Source: Halichondria panicea
Taxonomy: Eukaryota; Porifera; Demospongiae; Suberitida; Halichondriidae
Reading direction: 5' to 3'
Assembly: GCF_963675165.1 (NCBI RefSeq)
Contig: NC_087379.1
Span: 4,357,442 to 4,421,441 of the forward strand
Length of the DNA: 64,000 nt
Shown here: positions 11,217 to 21,794 of the stretch, in pieces
How the letters are laid out: every line of letters begins with the position of its first letter
Numbering within the stretch: position 1 is the first letter of the stretch
Made by a program: the position numbers and the translations under genes
The notes under the pieces: model-generated
Database searches by the model: none
What the model saw: the letters and a program-made list of their open reading frames with translations, nothing else
Told to the model about the DNA's origin: nothing

Positions 11217-11940
11217 ATGGAAAGACACATGAAGATGCAAGACGTGATAATTGAGAGTGCTAGAGCAATTGGGATCCATTATTTAAAGCCAGAGCAAATG
11301 AAAGCAATGTATTCAATCATTGGAGGAAAGGACACATTTGTGTCACTGCCAACCGGCTATGGAAAGTCAGTAATCTTTGCTGCATTACCTATGGCCTTTG
11401 ACCAATTGAAAGGTGAACTAAAATTGCTGTATGAGTGTACCTATATATACACCTTTTTCTGTTTTGCAGGAACATCTGGAAGCATTGTACTTTGTATTAG
11501 TCCCCTCACTTCGCTGATGATGGATCAACAAAAAAAGTGTGCAGCTGGAGGATTGACAGTGGAATACGTTGGAGAAGCTCAGACAGACCGTAGTGCTATT
11601 AACAGAGTACTGAAAAGAGAAGCTCAGTTGGTGTTCATCTCCCCAAAGAGCATAATTATTAGCGAAGGGTATTTTTCGAAATAATTATGCTTCTGTCACC
11701 ACCGTATATAAAGAATCTCGTTGCAGTAGTAGTTGATGAAGCCCATTGTGTTAAAACCTGGAGAGATGATTTTCGAGTTGCGAGATTGGAGATTTAAGGA
11801 GCCTCATTCCAGACAATGTCGGTGTTCACGCACTTACTGCTACCTCTACAACAGAAACATTTTACATTGTCAGTAGAAGGTTATGTATAGACGATCCTAC
11901 TTTAATTGCCTCCCCTCCTTTCCGAGACAATATTTCTTAT
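11217..11940 (+). pseudogene. Decayed RecQ-like DNA helicase
   Basis: Exon 11217-11412 and an exon from 11470, separated by a 57-bp GT-AG intron, encode the N-terminal half of a RecQ-family helicase domain: a Q-motif-like segment, Walker A (LPTGYGKSVIFAALP), motif Ia (VLCISPLTSLMMDQ), DEAH box (VVVDEAHCVKTW) and a motif III-like ALTATST. One frameshift lies near 11684 before MLLSPPY. A second break (a stop at about 11796) falls between the DEAH box and motif III. Homology ends near 11940 in a tandem repeat, so the whole second RecA lobe is missing. RecQ-like helicases are ATP-driven 3'-5' DNA unwinders. Clearly broken. Confidence 0.85.
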
Positions 11941-12401
11941 GGTTCTTATTTTAATGGTTGCTGCTGACACGTACACCGGTGGAATGGTTGCTGCTGACGC
12001 TGATGGAATGGTTGCTACTGACACTGGTGGAATAGTTGGTACTGAAACAGATGATGGAATGGGTGGTGTGGGGGGTTCCTGCATAACTCTACTTCTTTTT
12101 GGCGGTGGTGGTTAAGTTATCTTCTGCATGTCTTGAAAGCAGACCATTTATTAGCTCTGCATGTTGCTTCCTTCTTTACCTTGCATAGCTTTTCTTGTTG
12201 AGCATGGACATTCTTCAGTTGTTTCTCGCACTGGTGACACAATATACTGTCACTAGCACTAGTTTCAGGGATGCAATGCAGAGGTACTGGAAGGAGCTGC
12301 ACAAGTACTTCTCTTGCTTCAGAACAGCTATGACCATTGAGCTTCTTTCGCCTTCGGTTGTCCAGAGACTCATTCGCACACAAACAGCAGTAGAGGCCCA
12401 T
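11902..12401 (-). pseudogene. Cys-rich zinc-finger-like fragment with Pro-rich tail
   Basis: Frame 12117-12401 has two CxxC pairs (CCLC near the start, CHQC near residue 56) spaced like a ZAD-type or THAP-like zinc-binding module, followed by a basic helix. A different frame continues with PPPPKRSRVMQEPPTPP and the serine/threonine/proline repeats (11902-12084), so a frameshift separates the halves. Its end is antisense to the helicase remnant. Such modules are often found in transposon-derived proteins. Function unknown. Confidence 0.4.
11953..12062. repeat. Imperfect 24-30 bp tandem repeat
   Basis: Four units of the form GGTTGCTGCTGACAC...GGTGGAAT. Read on the minus strand in the frame of the Cys-rich fragment they give repeats of ATIPPVSVATIPSASA. 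The repeat marks the junction between the helicase remnant and the opposite-strand fragment. Confidence 0.75.
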
Positions 12402-13235
12402 ATCTAGCTACTTTTTTGTGATGCAATAGCTTACGTAACAGTTTACACAGCAGGCCACAACGGCCCACAAGGCACTTGACAAGCGGTTTCACACCCCAAG
12501 AAAATCTTGGGGTGTCTGCACGAACTGTTCATTGCAAGTTCACCCGACCATATACGAAGTATGGGAGGGCGTGGCCAGACTATGCAGCAAGCTGGACATG
12601 GACTTGGAACTGGAAGTTTGCAAGCACTAGAGCTAGCTATACCTTAGGCTTAGCTAGATGATCTACTAGTCTAGATTGTGTGTTCAGATTCTATCCTATT
12701 CTATCAGACTACTATCACCTTTTCTTGTGTCTTTCTACATGCTATAGTCTATACAGGTTAGATCAAGAATAGCTTAGTCATCATTATCATATAGCAGGTA
12801 GCTACTGCCACCAGAGCTGGCCACGCTGGTTCTCTGATCTGACTTGCAGCACAGCTTGGTGGTTGTCTCAGTACAGTCTTATTAAAACTCTGAATGCGTG
12901 GGAGAATACCTTACGTCACGATTGTGGGCTACATATCGCCCACGTTCATAAAAATCCTTGTGGATCACGCGATTTCCCAAACCAGGCCTTACTTTTTCTT
13001 TAACTGTACGCCCATTTCTTTCTTTGCTGCCTCACTATGTCTTTCTATGATTTATGGATGAACAGTGACAACAGCAAGAAAAAGTAAGGCCTGGGAACGA
13101 GGCTACTCTGGTGCCATGCTGCAAATTCAATGTAAAATGTCACGTGACACTACTTCCGTTTCCAATCCCTCTCCCTATTCAATGACTAGCTAAAAATTAG
13201 CCAATAGCACCTGCAAAGCATGCATGCATGGTGTT
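12402..13235. other. Intergenic, partial foldback elements
   Basis: No gene seen. At about 12984-13110 an inverted pair (CCAGGCCTTACTTTTTCTT and AAAAAGTAAGGCCTGG) ends in AACGAGGCTA, apparently a degenerate member of the TAGCCTCG family. At 13140-13190 is one end of the CATAGATT family in inverse orientation. Confidence 0.5.
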
Positions 13236-13337
13236 ATCAAACTCTGCACTTTAATAGTCAGCAAGAGAGCTTGGTCATGTAACACAGTATCAAGTCATAT
13301 GACCAAGCTCTCTTGCTGACTAAGTGCAGAGTTTGAT
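13236..13337. repeat. Long near-perfect hairpin
   Basis: Left arm 13236-13278 (ATCAAACTCTGCACTT...) and right arm 13299-13337 (...AAGTGCAGAGTTTGAT) pair over 39 bp. The only defect is a 4-nt bulge in the left arm, and the loop is 20 nt. I found no flanking duplication. It could be a foldback transposon remnant or a small-RNA precursor. Confidence 0.8.
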
Positions 13338-13835
13338 ATGAGCTGCTTACCCATAGACTCAGAGCATGTCTGAGGCTACAAGCATAGATACCATCTATAC
13401 TGCAAGTTATAAGTGGGAGCCCCATATCGCTGGAGAGGCCTCAAAGCGCTAGTGAAATAGGGCCGTGGGGGGCCCCGAAATTGGGGGGAGCCCCATATCG
13501 CTTCTACACCGGTACCGTGGCCTGCATTGTATTACATAATCCAATTTTCAATGACTTTGTTCCTGGATTGGTAATAATCTACTATAAATTATATCAGTTT
13601 TCCATGGGAATCGTGACTTCGGTCACGAATGTCAGTGCTATGCATGAGTATAATAATTATCATAAAATGTATAGGGCATACTGAGTGCAGGGATCGAATT
13701 CATACATACAAGTAGCACCATGGTATAATTATGCCCCGGTGCGCATGCGCAAGCGAGATATACGGTAGTGTGTGTGTGTGTGTGTGTAGTTAGGCTGCTA
13801 CAGCTGCTTAAGGATCAATTTATAGGCTTCTAGTC
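13338..13835. other. Intergenic, G/C-run repeat and TG microsatellite
   Basis: Contains GGGAGCCCCATATCGC twice (about 13416 and 13487), related in inverse orientation to 9030-9060, and a module TTATGCC(C/T)CGGTGCGCATGCG followed by (TG)n at 13729-13788, which recurs at 22063-22200. No gene. Confidence 0.6.
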
Positions 13836-14594
13836 TAGCCTCGATTCCAGGCCGCTTGAACAAGGCGGCCTGGTATACCTTGTATGCGCATGCGCGAAAT
13901 AATTGACAACAATTTCATCATACAAATTGTAAAAAAACGGACAAAGTTACAAAAGGGAATAATATGTATGACAATGTGACCACAATGGCAGCTTTCAGAG
14001 ACACTAATCAAAGTAGAATAATTATGCTGCAGCAGTGTTGCTTCTTCTAGCTCTGTTTATCAAAGAGACAGTTTAAGAAAGCCTCCCAGACAGCTAGAGC
14101 TGCCAGCTAGGAAGAGTGGTGGACTCTTTAATACATCAGTAGATCTTGAGTGAATAACTTTCTGAGTGTCGAGTTAAAGCTTATTAAAAGCTTTCAAGAG
14201 TAATCATTAGCTTCTTTATCTTCAGCAATGACTTCTTCTCGAACATAAAGGCAAGATTTAGTAGCAGAACACTTGCCTGGTCTATATTACCACAGCCTCA
14301 TCAGGGGACCCACAGGAACACATCATGCCTTTCCTATAACATCTGTAGCCTTACAGTGTAGGGTGTCGTTAAGTAGAGACTTGGCTTGATACAATAAAGG
14401 GCGTAAGAACTCAGTCATCTTTGCACAATACTTCTATGTAACGGACTGTAAAATCAGAATACAAATAGTATACGGTTTATTTTACTGACAGTATCCACAA
14501 ATACACGGATTACCCCCTTTTTGGGGTAATGTACACGCATGCGCATACAAGGTATACCAGGCCGCCTTGTTCAAGCGGCCTGGAATCGAGGCTA
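13836..14594. mobile_element. 759-bp non-autonomous element, 59-bp perfect TIRs, 9-bp TSD
   Basis: The first and last 59 bp are perfect inverted repeats (TAGCCTCGATTCCAGGCCGC at 13836; the inverse ends at 14594). Flanking 9-bp duplications CTTCTAGTC are identical (13827-13835 and 14595-14603). Each TIR contains an internal hairpin (CCAGGCCGC / GCGGCCTGG). The interior has no coding potential. Long TIRs with 9-bp duplications are typical of Mutator-like elements, so this is probably a MULE-derived MITE. Intact termini suggest a fairly recent insertion. Confidence 0.88.
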
Positions 14595-14771
14595 CTTCTA
14601 GTCATGTTTTCTTGAATTATAATTCTTGGATTTTCAAAATAAAGCTTCGTTCTCGAGTTTTACCTAGTTTTGCTAGCTTACTTGGAATGCCATTGCAGCT
14701 TTTTCAGAAGAGTTCATAGTAAAACTTGTTCACCGAGTGTTGCTACTCTCATAGGTGCCAACTGTCCCGGA

Positions 14772-15145
14772 TAGGCCTGTGTCAAATATTCACCTATTAT
14801 TCAAATTTTTTATTCGCACTTGATCAGTCTATTATTCAACTTCATCAACCCTATTATTCAAATTATTCAACATACACAGCAGTAAAATAAAACACCTATA
14901 AATTAAACATGTAATAGCACCAAAGAATGGGATTAAAAGTCATTACTTTTCAAAAATGTGGGCATGTTCTGAGCTACTGCGCATGTGCAACTCCATGAAA
15001 TCATTAAAGTATTTTCACAGTACCCAAATTGACTGCGGTGCCTATTATTATTCAAAAAATTATTCAGGAATATTTGGCACAGGCCTAGCCTCGAATCCAG
15101 GCCGATTAAAATAATCGGCCTGGTCTCGAGGCTAGCACAGGCCTA
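14772..15145. mobile_element. hAT-like MITE, copy 2, with nested insertion
   Basis: Ends TAGGCCTGTGTCAAATATT and ...TTTGGCACAGGCC/TA; the interior matches 8452-8828. Its right terminus is split by a 49-bp hairpin element (15086-15134). I see no target duplication around this copy. Confidence 0.75.
15086..15134. mobile_element. 49-bp hairpin transposon nested in a hAT-like MITE
   Basis: Starts TAGCCTCGAATCCAGGCCGA and ends as its inverse (GGTCTCGAGGCTA) with almost no loop. Perfect 9-bp duplications GCACAGGCC flank it (15077-15085 and 15135-15143). Removing the insert and one duplicate restores the TIR of the host element, which directly supports transposition of the hairpin. Confidence 0.88.
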
Positions 15146-15310
15146 GCGCATTTGGAGGCTCTGCCTGTATCCCGTACTAGTTGGGCGGAGTCCAACCAAC
15201 TCCCACGCAGTTGGTTGGACTCCGCCCAACTATTTTAATACCTGAAATGTCCCGGATTTTCAAGGTTGCTGCTCCTGAGCTGGGATAATGCACTGGCACT
15301 GGTGTTGTGT

Positions 15311-15359
15311 TAGCCTCTTTCACCGGCCTTCAAGAAAGTGCGGCCTGGGATCGAGGCTA
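15311..15359. mobile_element. 49-bp hairpin transposon
   Basis: TAGCCTCTTTCACCGGCC ... GGCCTGGGATCGAGGCTA, with near-duplicate 9-bp flanks GTGTTGTGT (15302-15310) and GTTTTGTGT (15360-15368). Same family as 6709 and 15086, more diverged. Confidence 0.75.
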
Positions 15360-15368
15360 GTTTTGTGT

Positions 15369-16329
15369 CGACCATCACTGTGAGTTACAAAATGTATAGC
15401 TAGTGGAATGGTGAATTTAAGTTCATACTAATTTGTATACAGGAGCAAAACGGAACCTTCCCCTCCAACCCCCGTCGTACTCCTCCTAGCTGATGGGTGC
15501 GAACTCTTTGAAAGAGGATGCCCCAGTGCCACTCGTGTCCTTCCCAAGGGGCCGATCTTATAAAACTACTGACGTGGAATGGCTCTTTCAACACTTGTGG
15601 TTGCTATCCTGACCAGTGATGTCAGGATTCTACTGTATCTTGATGCACTGTGAACACACAATCTATGTTATGCCACCTGAAGGCTTAGCAGGCATATCCA
15701 ACGCAGTGTCTTTCTGGAAGCTCTTGTTTGAGATCTTCGCTTCTAAACATCTGCATTTATTATGGACGCAGTACTGCTGTGCACTCTACAGAGTATTAAT
15801 TTTTAGTGTCATATCATTATATCACTGTATTTTTAGCCAACTGTTGAACTGAAGATTTTGCATAGCATTCCTCTTGATACTTACCAGTTTCCGGTCACGC
15901 CCAGATACAATCAATACCAGGCCGAGGAGGCGACCTAGCGTTCAATTGGAGACAGGAGACGGATCGGCCTGGGATCGAGGCTAAGTGCAGTGCAGTATTA
16001 TTTATTATAGGAAAAATGCTAGTTGGGCGGAGTCCAACCAACGCTGCGCTCTGGGTTGGGTATCACTACAGTTTTGTTCCACCGGTACTTGAGACAGAGT
16101 ATGAATATTGTTTAATCTTAAGTGGCTGACAACCGCATGGCTCAGGGGTGCAATATAAAGAAATCAATGGATGGCTATTCTAGCTGCCTGGATCTAGCTA
16201 TAGTTGTTTTGGAATTCAAGAAAGACCTCACACTCTTAGAGAAAGTAGAAGAATACTGTAACCTAGATTTATTTCATAATAGTTAGACATCTAGCACAAA
16301 GAGAGGCTATAAGACTACCCCAAGGCTTC
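15369..16329. other. Intergenic, no gene seen
   Basis: Short open frames at 15400-15594 and 15616-15852 lack recognisable content. A partial TAGCCTCG-family end lies at 15920-15983 (CCAGGCCGAGGAGG ... CGGCCTGGGATCGAGGCTA). The phrase AGTTGGGCGGAGTCCAACCAAC occurs near 15179 and 16020. Confidence 0.45.
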
Positions 16330-17144
16330 TGGAGAAGCTTTTCGAAGACCAAAGAAGGCATACATATCACAGGTTTTGTCCAAACTAATGATCTAATCTT
16401 AGATTGGTAGCACAACAAAACTTAATTAAATGGAACCTTGCTGCAACAAATTACAAATTACAAATATCTGGGTCTCACATTATCTGATGATCTGTCCTGG
16501 CACCCTCATATTACTACCATTTGTAACAAAACAAGAAAACTAATTGGTCTACTTTATCGAAGGTTCTCAACCAATGCATCTCCATCCACTCTCTTAAAAC
16601 TACATAAAAGCTTTGTGAGGCCACATATAGATCTATATGGAATATGCTTCAGAAGTATGGAGTCCCCACTATAGAAGAGATATAGAAAACCTGGAAAAAG
16701 TACAGAGATTTGCCATGAGAGTGTGTCTGGGTCAGTGGGATCTAAAGTAGGGAGAACTGCTGTCAGCATCTGGCCTTACAAGTCTGGAGACAAGAAGAGT
16801 AATGTGCCACTTGTACAAAATTTTACATGACATGATAGACTTTCCCAACCCACCGGTTGAAAGAAGAGAGATTATCTACAATAGCCGTTCAGTTAATGGG
16901 CTCTCCCTGGTACCAATTAGATTTCGAACATCAATGTACCAATACTCATTCTTCCCACACGCTGTAACTTTATGGAACAAACTTGTTAGTAAGTACAATA
17001 ATTATAGAAGATATTGTTACTGTCAGTGTGTTTAAATATTTTCTGTTTAGGATGCACTTTACATCTAGCTACTATATAGCTAATTGTGTATATCCTATGC
17101 TATATGCTGAATTATTATAAAAAAACAAAAAACAAAAAAACAAC
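16330..17144 (+). pseudogene. 3' end of a non-LTR retrotransposon
   Basis: Frame 16438-16674 encodes the C-terminal part of a jockey/CR1-type reverse transcriptase (YKYLGLTLSDDLSWHPHI, then RPHIDLYGICF). Homology continues in other frames (about 16680-16800) and in 16802-17035 (MCHLYKILHDMIDFP, FFPHAVTLWNKLVS), the usual tail of such ORF2 proteins. It ends in an A-rich tract at about 17118-17144. The 5' part, endonuclease and catalytic RT core are absent. A 5'-truncated, frameshifted dead copy. Confidence 0.8.
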
Positions 17145-18338
17145 ATACGTAGATTGGTTGCAGCATGATTATGGGAAAATAAGGTTGTGATTCCAAGAAA
17201 CTAAGCGATTGGGAGTGTAACAAACTTGGGAACAGTACAGCTTTATTGGATGTCAAACAATTTCCAAAAGTTGTCTCTAAAATAATGCTTCTACTTCAGA
17301 AAAATCAGCCTGGAAACGAGGCTATATGAGCAGCTATATTGGACATGCGCATGCTTCTTGTGCATGCATGGTATTTGTAACATGTCTGTGTAATCGTCAA
17401 ATTTGAGTTGATCATGCATGACAAGTTGTTATGAAATGTTGCAAGTTATAAAATATTGACTGCAGCGCAGCTTCCTGTATATCCATTATGTTTACTTGCT
17501 TCACGTAGACATTATAGTAATGTTGGTTACTTCAACTTTATAAACTTCAATGCAGAGCATAAGGACATACCAAGTAGAAACTATACATGCTAATATAAAG
17601 GTATAGCATGCATATACAAAAGGTAGCCCTGAGAGACAAGGAAAAAGACGACAAAAGAACAGTGACAGACAGTTAGTCAGCATAACAAACCATGCATGCA
17701 CATAAATTATAATGAGAACTGAACAATAAAATTAATTATAATGACTATAACACATGATATAAAGGAAACACACAAATTATAATGTAAGTGCCATAATACT
17801 GAAACGACATCAACAATTGTTAGATACTGTTACAAGCATAAGCACAAACATGCTGAGTCTTCTTATTCTAAAGGGGGAAAAGACATAGTAAAACCAAACT
17901 GTTACACTGCTATGTTAACCACATTTCTTTTAGGCATTATTTCAAAACAAACCTTGGTTAATAAAAATGTGTTTTACCTTATATCAGGTGTTCTCAGAGC
18001 AATCCTGCCTGAGTATTAGGTTGGAGCAAGCGTGTGGAGAGGCTGTTCCACTCAGTTTGATCTTGCATTCCAGACGAGATGGTGTATGATAACTGGTGTT
18101 CTGTTTAAAGTGAGCTGTTACCCTTGGAAGAGTGGCAGATTCTGTGTAGCTCTCGGGGCTCTCAAGTCTGGATCGAGGAATCTGTGTGCATATATAGCGG
18201 TCTTCATTAATACCACAATTATAGTCTGTAAAAAATGGTTTAAAGAATAGAGATTATAATTATGAACATGTATAATTAAAGCTCTATTAATTATAATTGC
18301 AGCAGACTAGACTCATACTAACTAGAGCGAGCTAGTTA
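17145..18338. other. Intergenic, no supported gene
   Basis: Contains AATCAGCCTGGAAACGAGGCTA near 17303, a single decayed end of the TAGCCTCG family, and AT-rich DNA. The plus-strand frame 18032-18250 has no recognisable domain. Confidence 0.45.
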
Positions 18339-18622
18339 CAGTTGAACCTCAATTATCCGGAAGAAGCTAAAATTAAACCCTACTCGCACATGGTTGAAAA
18401 CTTTTTGCGCTGCTGATTAGCAGAAGTAGCTAATCAGCTTAGCCTAAAAATAATAGCTTGCTACCTTGATGCATTATGTCCAATATACATTTGTAAGAGC
18501 TCTGGAATCGTTTGCTGATTTTGCATGCAGAGGCTACTCGAGAGTCGTTCCGGTATCCGTATAGTTCAGCCATCCGAATGAGGTGGGGACACCAGGTGTT
18601 CGGATAATCGAGGCTCGAACTG
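18339..18622. mobile_element. pogo/Tigger-like MITE
   Basis: Ends CAGTTGAACCTCAATTATCC and GGATAATCGAGGCTCGAACTG, preceded by TA. The interior right part (ATGAGGTGGGGACACCAGGTG) recurs inverted in a related element at 35742-36150. A third relative is at 42947-43215. CAGT starts with TA targets point to the pogo/Tigger branch of Tc1/mariner (inference). No coding. Confidence 0.7.
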
Positions 18623-19486
18623 TTACTGTTTATCATGCACAATGATACAAGCCATCAAGTATGCTGTATTCCACACTTGATTTGGGTTACGGCTATAATT
18701 ATGGCAAGTATAGTCTACAGACAGGTTTATAAACATTAGCGTATATGAATTTACATGGCATGTATGGTGGAAGCTTTTAGCATTCCAGGGCCCGCTCGAA
18801 AGGATATGCACTATAGACGGAAATGTGCCAACACATGATTACCGTATATAGAAACTAGAATTAGCATATGCGCTCATAGGGTCAATAGCAGAGCTAGCTC
18901 TATATGCTTATATTTGAGTAATGCGCCTATAATGCAGTCATTTTCGAGCCTCCACCCAGTAACTGGATGTCTCTGTGAGCTAAATGAACAAATTACTAGG
19001 TAAACAACGCAACACAAACTGGATCTATTGGTATATGCAATTCATTTTACAGTTCATTTTACAACTTAAAACATTCATATTGACTACGAACAATTAAAAA
19101 GGGTTCAAGTCCACTTCATCTATGTCTCGTATCAGTCTCTCAGTATGATCAGACAAGGTATAACAACGTGCCCAGAGAGTCCCTCCAGATGGTTATAGGT
19201 ATACCATGCACTGTACAAGCTAGCTAGCTCATCGATGAACAAAATTAGCTGAATCAATTACTATTATCCTTCGTATAATTGGAAAAGCGCTTCAATTCGA
19301 GTACAAAAAACCTGCAGTTGAGCATGCGCTTAATAAAGATACGCTTAATCGAGTAAGCGCTTATAATCTAGTTTCTACGGCATAGATAGGGGATAGTAAA
19401 CATAAAACAACATGGACTGGGATATTGACCCTTTGGATCTCATAATTATAATCATACATGTATTCTTTTTTACCCATGGTACTTAC
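18623..19486. other. Downstream flank of the first DD-ZU5 gene
   Basis: No clear gene. On the minus strand, about 19094-19190 reads LSDHTERLIRDIDEVDLNPF then stop, which looks protein-like and may be the last exon of the gene starting at 21794; I could not match its acceptor phase. Confidence 0.4.
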
Positions 19487-21794
19487 AGTAGTGGAAGATA
19501 TGAAAGATCCTCTCAAATTCTTTGATAACGTAGTCAAACAAGAGATCGTTAGTGAACTTTGAAAAAATGGCTTGGGGCTGTGTTCCAGTAGAGTCAACTC
19601 GACCTCACCATAGCGGACAAACTGATCCGAGGGATACTTGCTGTCAATCATCTGAAACAAAATATCAGCAGCTATATGTATATATATAATATAAATAATG
19701 TTATTATTATACCGCATAGCAGGTTATTTTCGTATGGTGGAAATTTCGTATTGTAGAACATCATGCGAACATTTTCTACCACAATAGGTAAACGTCACTA
19801 TCCTGAGCTTTACGAATATTTAAATGGTATAGTTCACACACCAACGAAAATTACCCGCTATACGGTGTATAATTCTAGTGCTGAAATGCATGCGCGATAA
19901 TTGTAAGAAAAAATCAGCAAAACGCCTTAATTCACAAGTGCTATTATAATGCATCTCTTATCTAGCAGGATAAAAAAAACTGTACCTGCATAATAGGATC
20001 CACCTTCTTCACAACCACAATATGCATTTCATATTCACCATCACCAACTGAATGAACCAAAGCTCGCAGATAGTACTTGCTTCTTGAATTGCTGTTTGCA
20101 AATATGAAATACCTCGACCAAGGCTTCACAATACCAACCAGGTAGCCATGTCTTGAGCTTAGACAGGGCAAGCGTATCATTCCAGAAAGAGAAGAAATAG
20201 TTTTAATTGCACTCATTTTATCTGTGCACAAATAAAGTTTGTACGGCAAGGATTTCGTTGGTAGCTGAGTGACAACAAATCGCAACTTTGTGTTCTGAGA
20301 GTAGTCTTTAACAACACAAGCACAGTGCTGAAGCTCCATCCAAACATCACAGCTGGTAGTTTCCTCATCAGTATTGAAGCCGATATAGTAGAGTGCAGTA
20401 ACTAGCTCTGTGTTGTCCGGCAGCACAATGTGACCAGCCCCAACTACACCCACAGTAAATGTTGTAGCTGTGTTGAATGTCAACTTGAGTCCTTTCCATG
20501 AAAATTCAATATTGTTTGAATCAACGTTGGATTCCTGGGCGATTAGTTCAAGTCCATGGGTCGTGAAAGAGCTAGGGAGTTGGAGAGGCTTAGGTGGAAG
20601 TAGTGGTGACCTCGGGATAATACAACTGGTTACTTTATCGATTACTTCATCCAGAGTAGCTATTCATGTATAAACAGAAACATTACCATTATAACACATG
20701 CACAGGACAATTCCTTTATACAAAACGTATTTAATAGAGATTACGAATTCTATGCAGTGCTTTATGCAATAGATATAGCATGAAACCAGAGAAGGGAGGA
20801 CACAATTAACCTTAGGCACTTAATTAACTTCTTAGAAAATTACATGTTTTCTTTCTTTACAACTTATTGGATACGCCCACTCATGTGACCAAAGCTGGAT
20901 TGCCTCATGAGTGAGCGTGTCCAACATATGGAGAACGTTAATTAAAAGGTCGTGTAATATGCCTAGTCCTCCCTCCTCCGGCATGAGAATCTACAACACA
21001 CGCAGCAAAAGTTACATGTTTTATATCACGATGACCCTTACCAAGGGTTGATTGACAGAGGCCCATTTTTCTCAGAGCACGTTTCTTTTCTACTGGGAGA
21101 GGTATTGATGTTATAGCTTCTAGTAGCACATCAATTGATGCATAGTTGCCCTTCATACTTCTCCATTTGCGAAAAAATTGAAAAATTTGCTCCGTAAGAT
21201 CTTTTTCGTTATCGCACTCGATTGCATCGATTTCAGTCTCTTCAAAGTCCAATTTTCTTGCTAGTGGTTTCCAGTGCCTGCCAATAATTGTGCTGACTTG
21301 CTTTATAAGTTCATCTAGTGAACCTGTGCATACATGTATAAAATTGCAAATTAGCCTGTATATTTCAAGAGACTATAAGGGTTGTCTATAGTGAGCTCTG
21401 AAAGTTTTCATCGGCTGAAACATTCATTATTTTTAACTGTCTATTTGGATGGAAATATACAAACAATTATATGCACCATGCAAATACAATCAACACTGTT
21501 CATAAAAGGCAATTTCTGAAAATTATGCACCAACTAACGTTCAGTGGTGGAAGGGATAGTTTCCTCTCCCCAGTCGTACGAACTCAGATCAAATGGATCC
21601 AAGTATTCTAGGTTACGATACAACCATACAGCATAGGCAACCAGCATGAGAGTCAGACTCAATAAACTGTACAGAGCATGATTTGCCAGGTAGAAAAGAA
21701 AGAGGATAACCAGATCACTTCGCAAAGCTAAGTACAGAGTATAATGCACCAGGCAGAAACAGCACACAGCACAGCAACACTGGAGCTTGGACAT
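19487..21794 (-). CDS. Transmembrane death-domain ZU5 protein (gene A)
   Basis: Exons 21539-21794, 21042-21323, 19986-20659 and 19487-19651 join with consistent phases to at least 459 residues. Exon 1 gives a Cys-cluster N terminus (QCCCAVCCFCLV) and one or two membrane segments, then an acidic juxtamembrane stretch. Exon 2 is a death-domain-like six-helix module (LDELIKQVSTIIGRHWKPLARKL ... TEIDAIE). Exon 3 is a diverged ZU5 domain (FSWKGLKLTFNT ... VWMELQHCA ... YLRALVHSV). The last exon ends at a strong GTAAGT donor, so more follows, perhaps at 19094-19190. Death domains make homotypic contacts and ZU5 accompanies them in UNC5, ankyrin and PIDD. It is paralogous to the gene at 24796-31340. 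The role in death or innate signalling is inferred. Confidence 0.78.
19710..19866. repeat. Miniature element, AGCGGGTAATTTTCG family, copy 1
   Basis: Inverted ends TACCGCATAGCAGGTTATTT and the complement of ...GAAAATTACCCGCTATACGGT, lying just past the short exon region of gene A in an intron between ZU5 and the next exon. Related copies are at 30798-30909 and 54614-54811. Confidence 0.7.

Noticed and set aside
11649-11691. Inverted repeat AGCATAATTATT / AATAATTATGCT in the helicase remnant, possible tiny insertion
   Set aside because: The protein alignment runs through it (SIIISEGYFSK then MLLSPPY) with only a frameshift, so it is ordinary coding sequence with ATAATTAT words.
18032-18250. 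72-codon plus-strand frame, possible gene fragment
   Set aside because: No domain or splice context; could be a decayed repeat.
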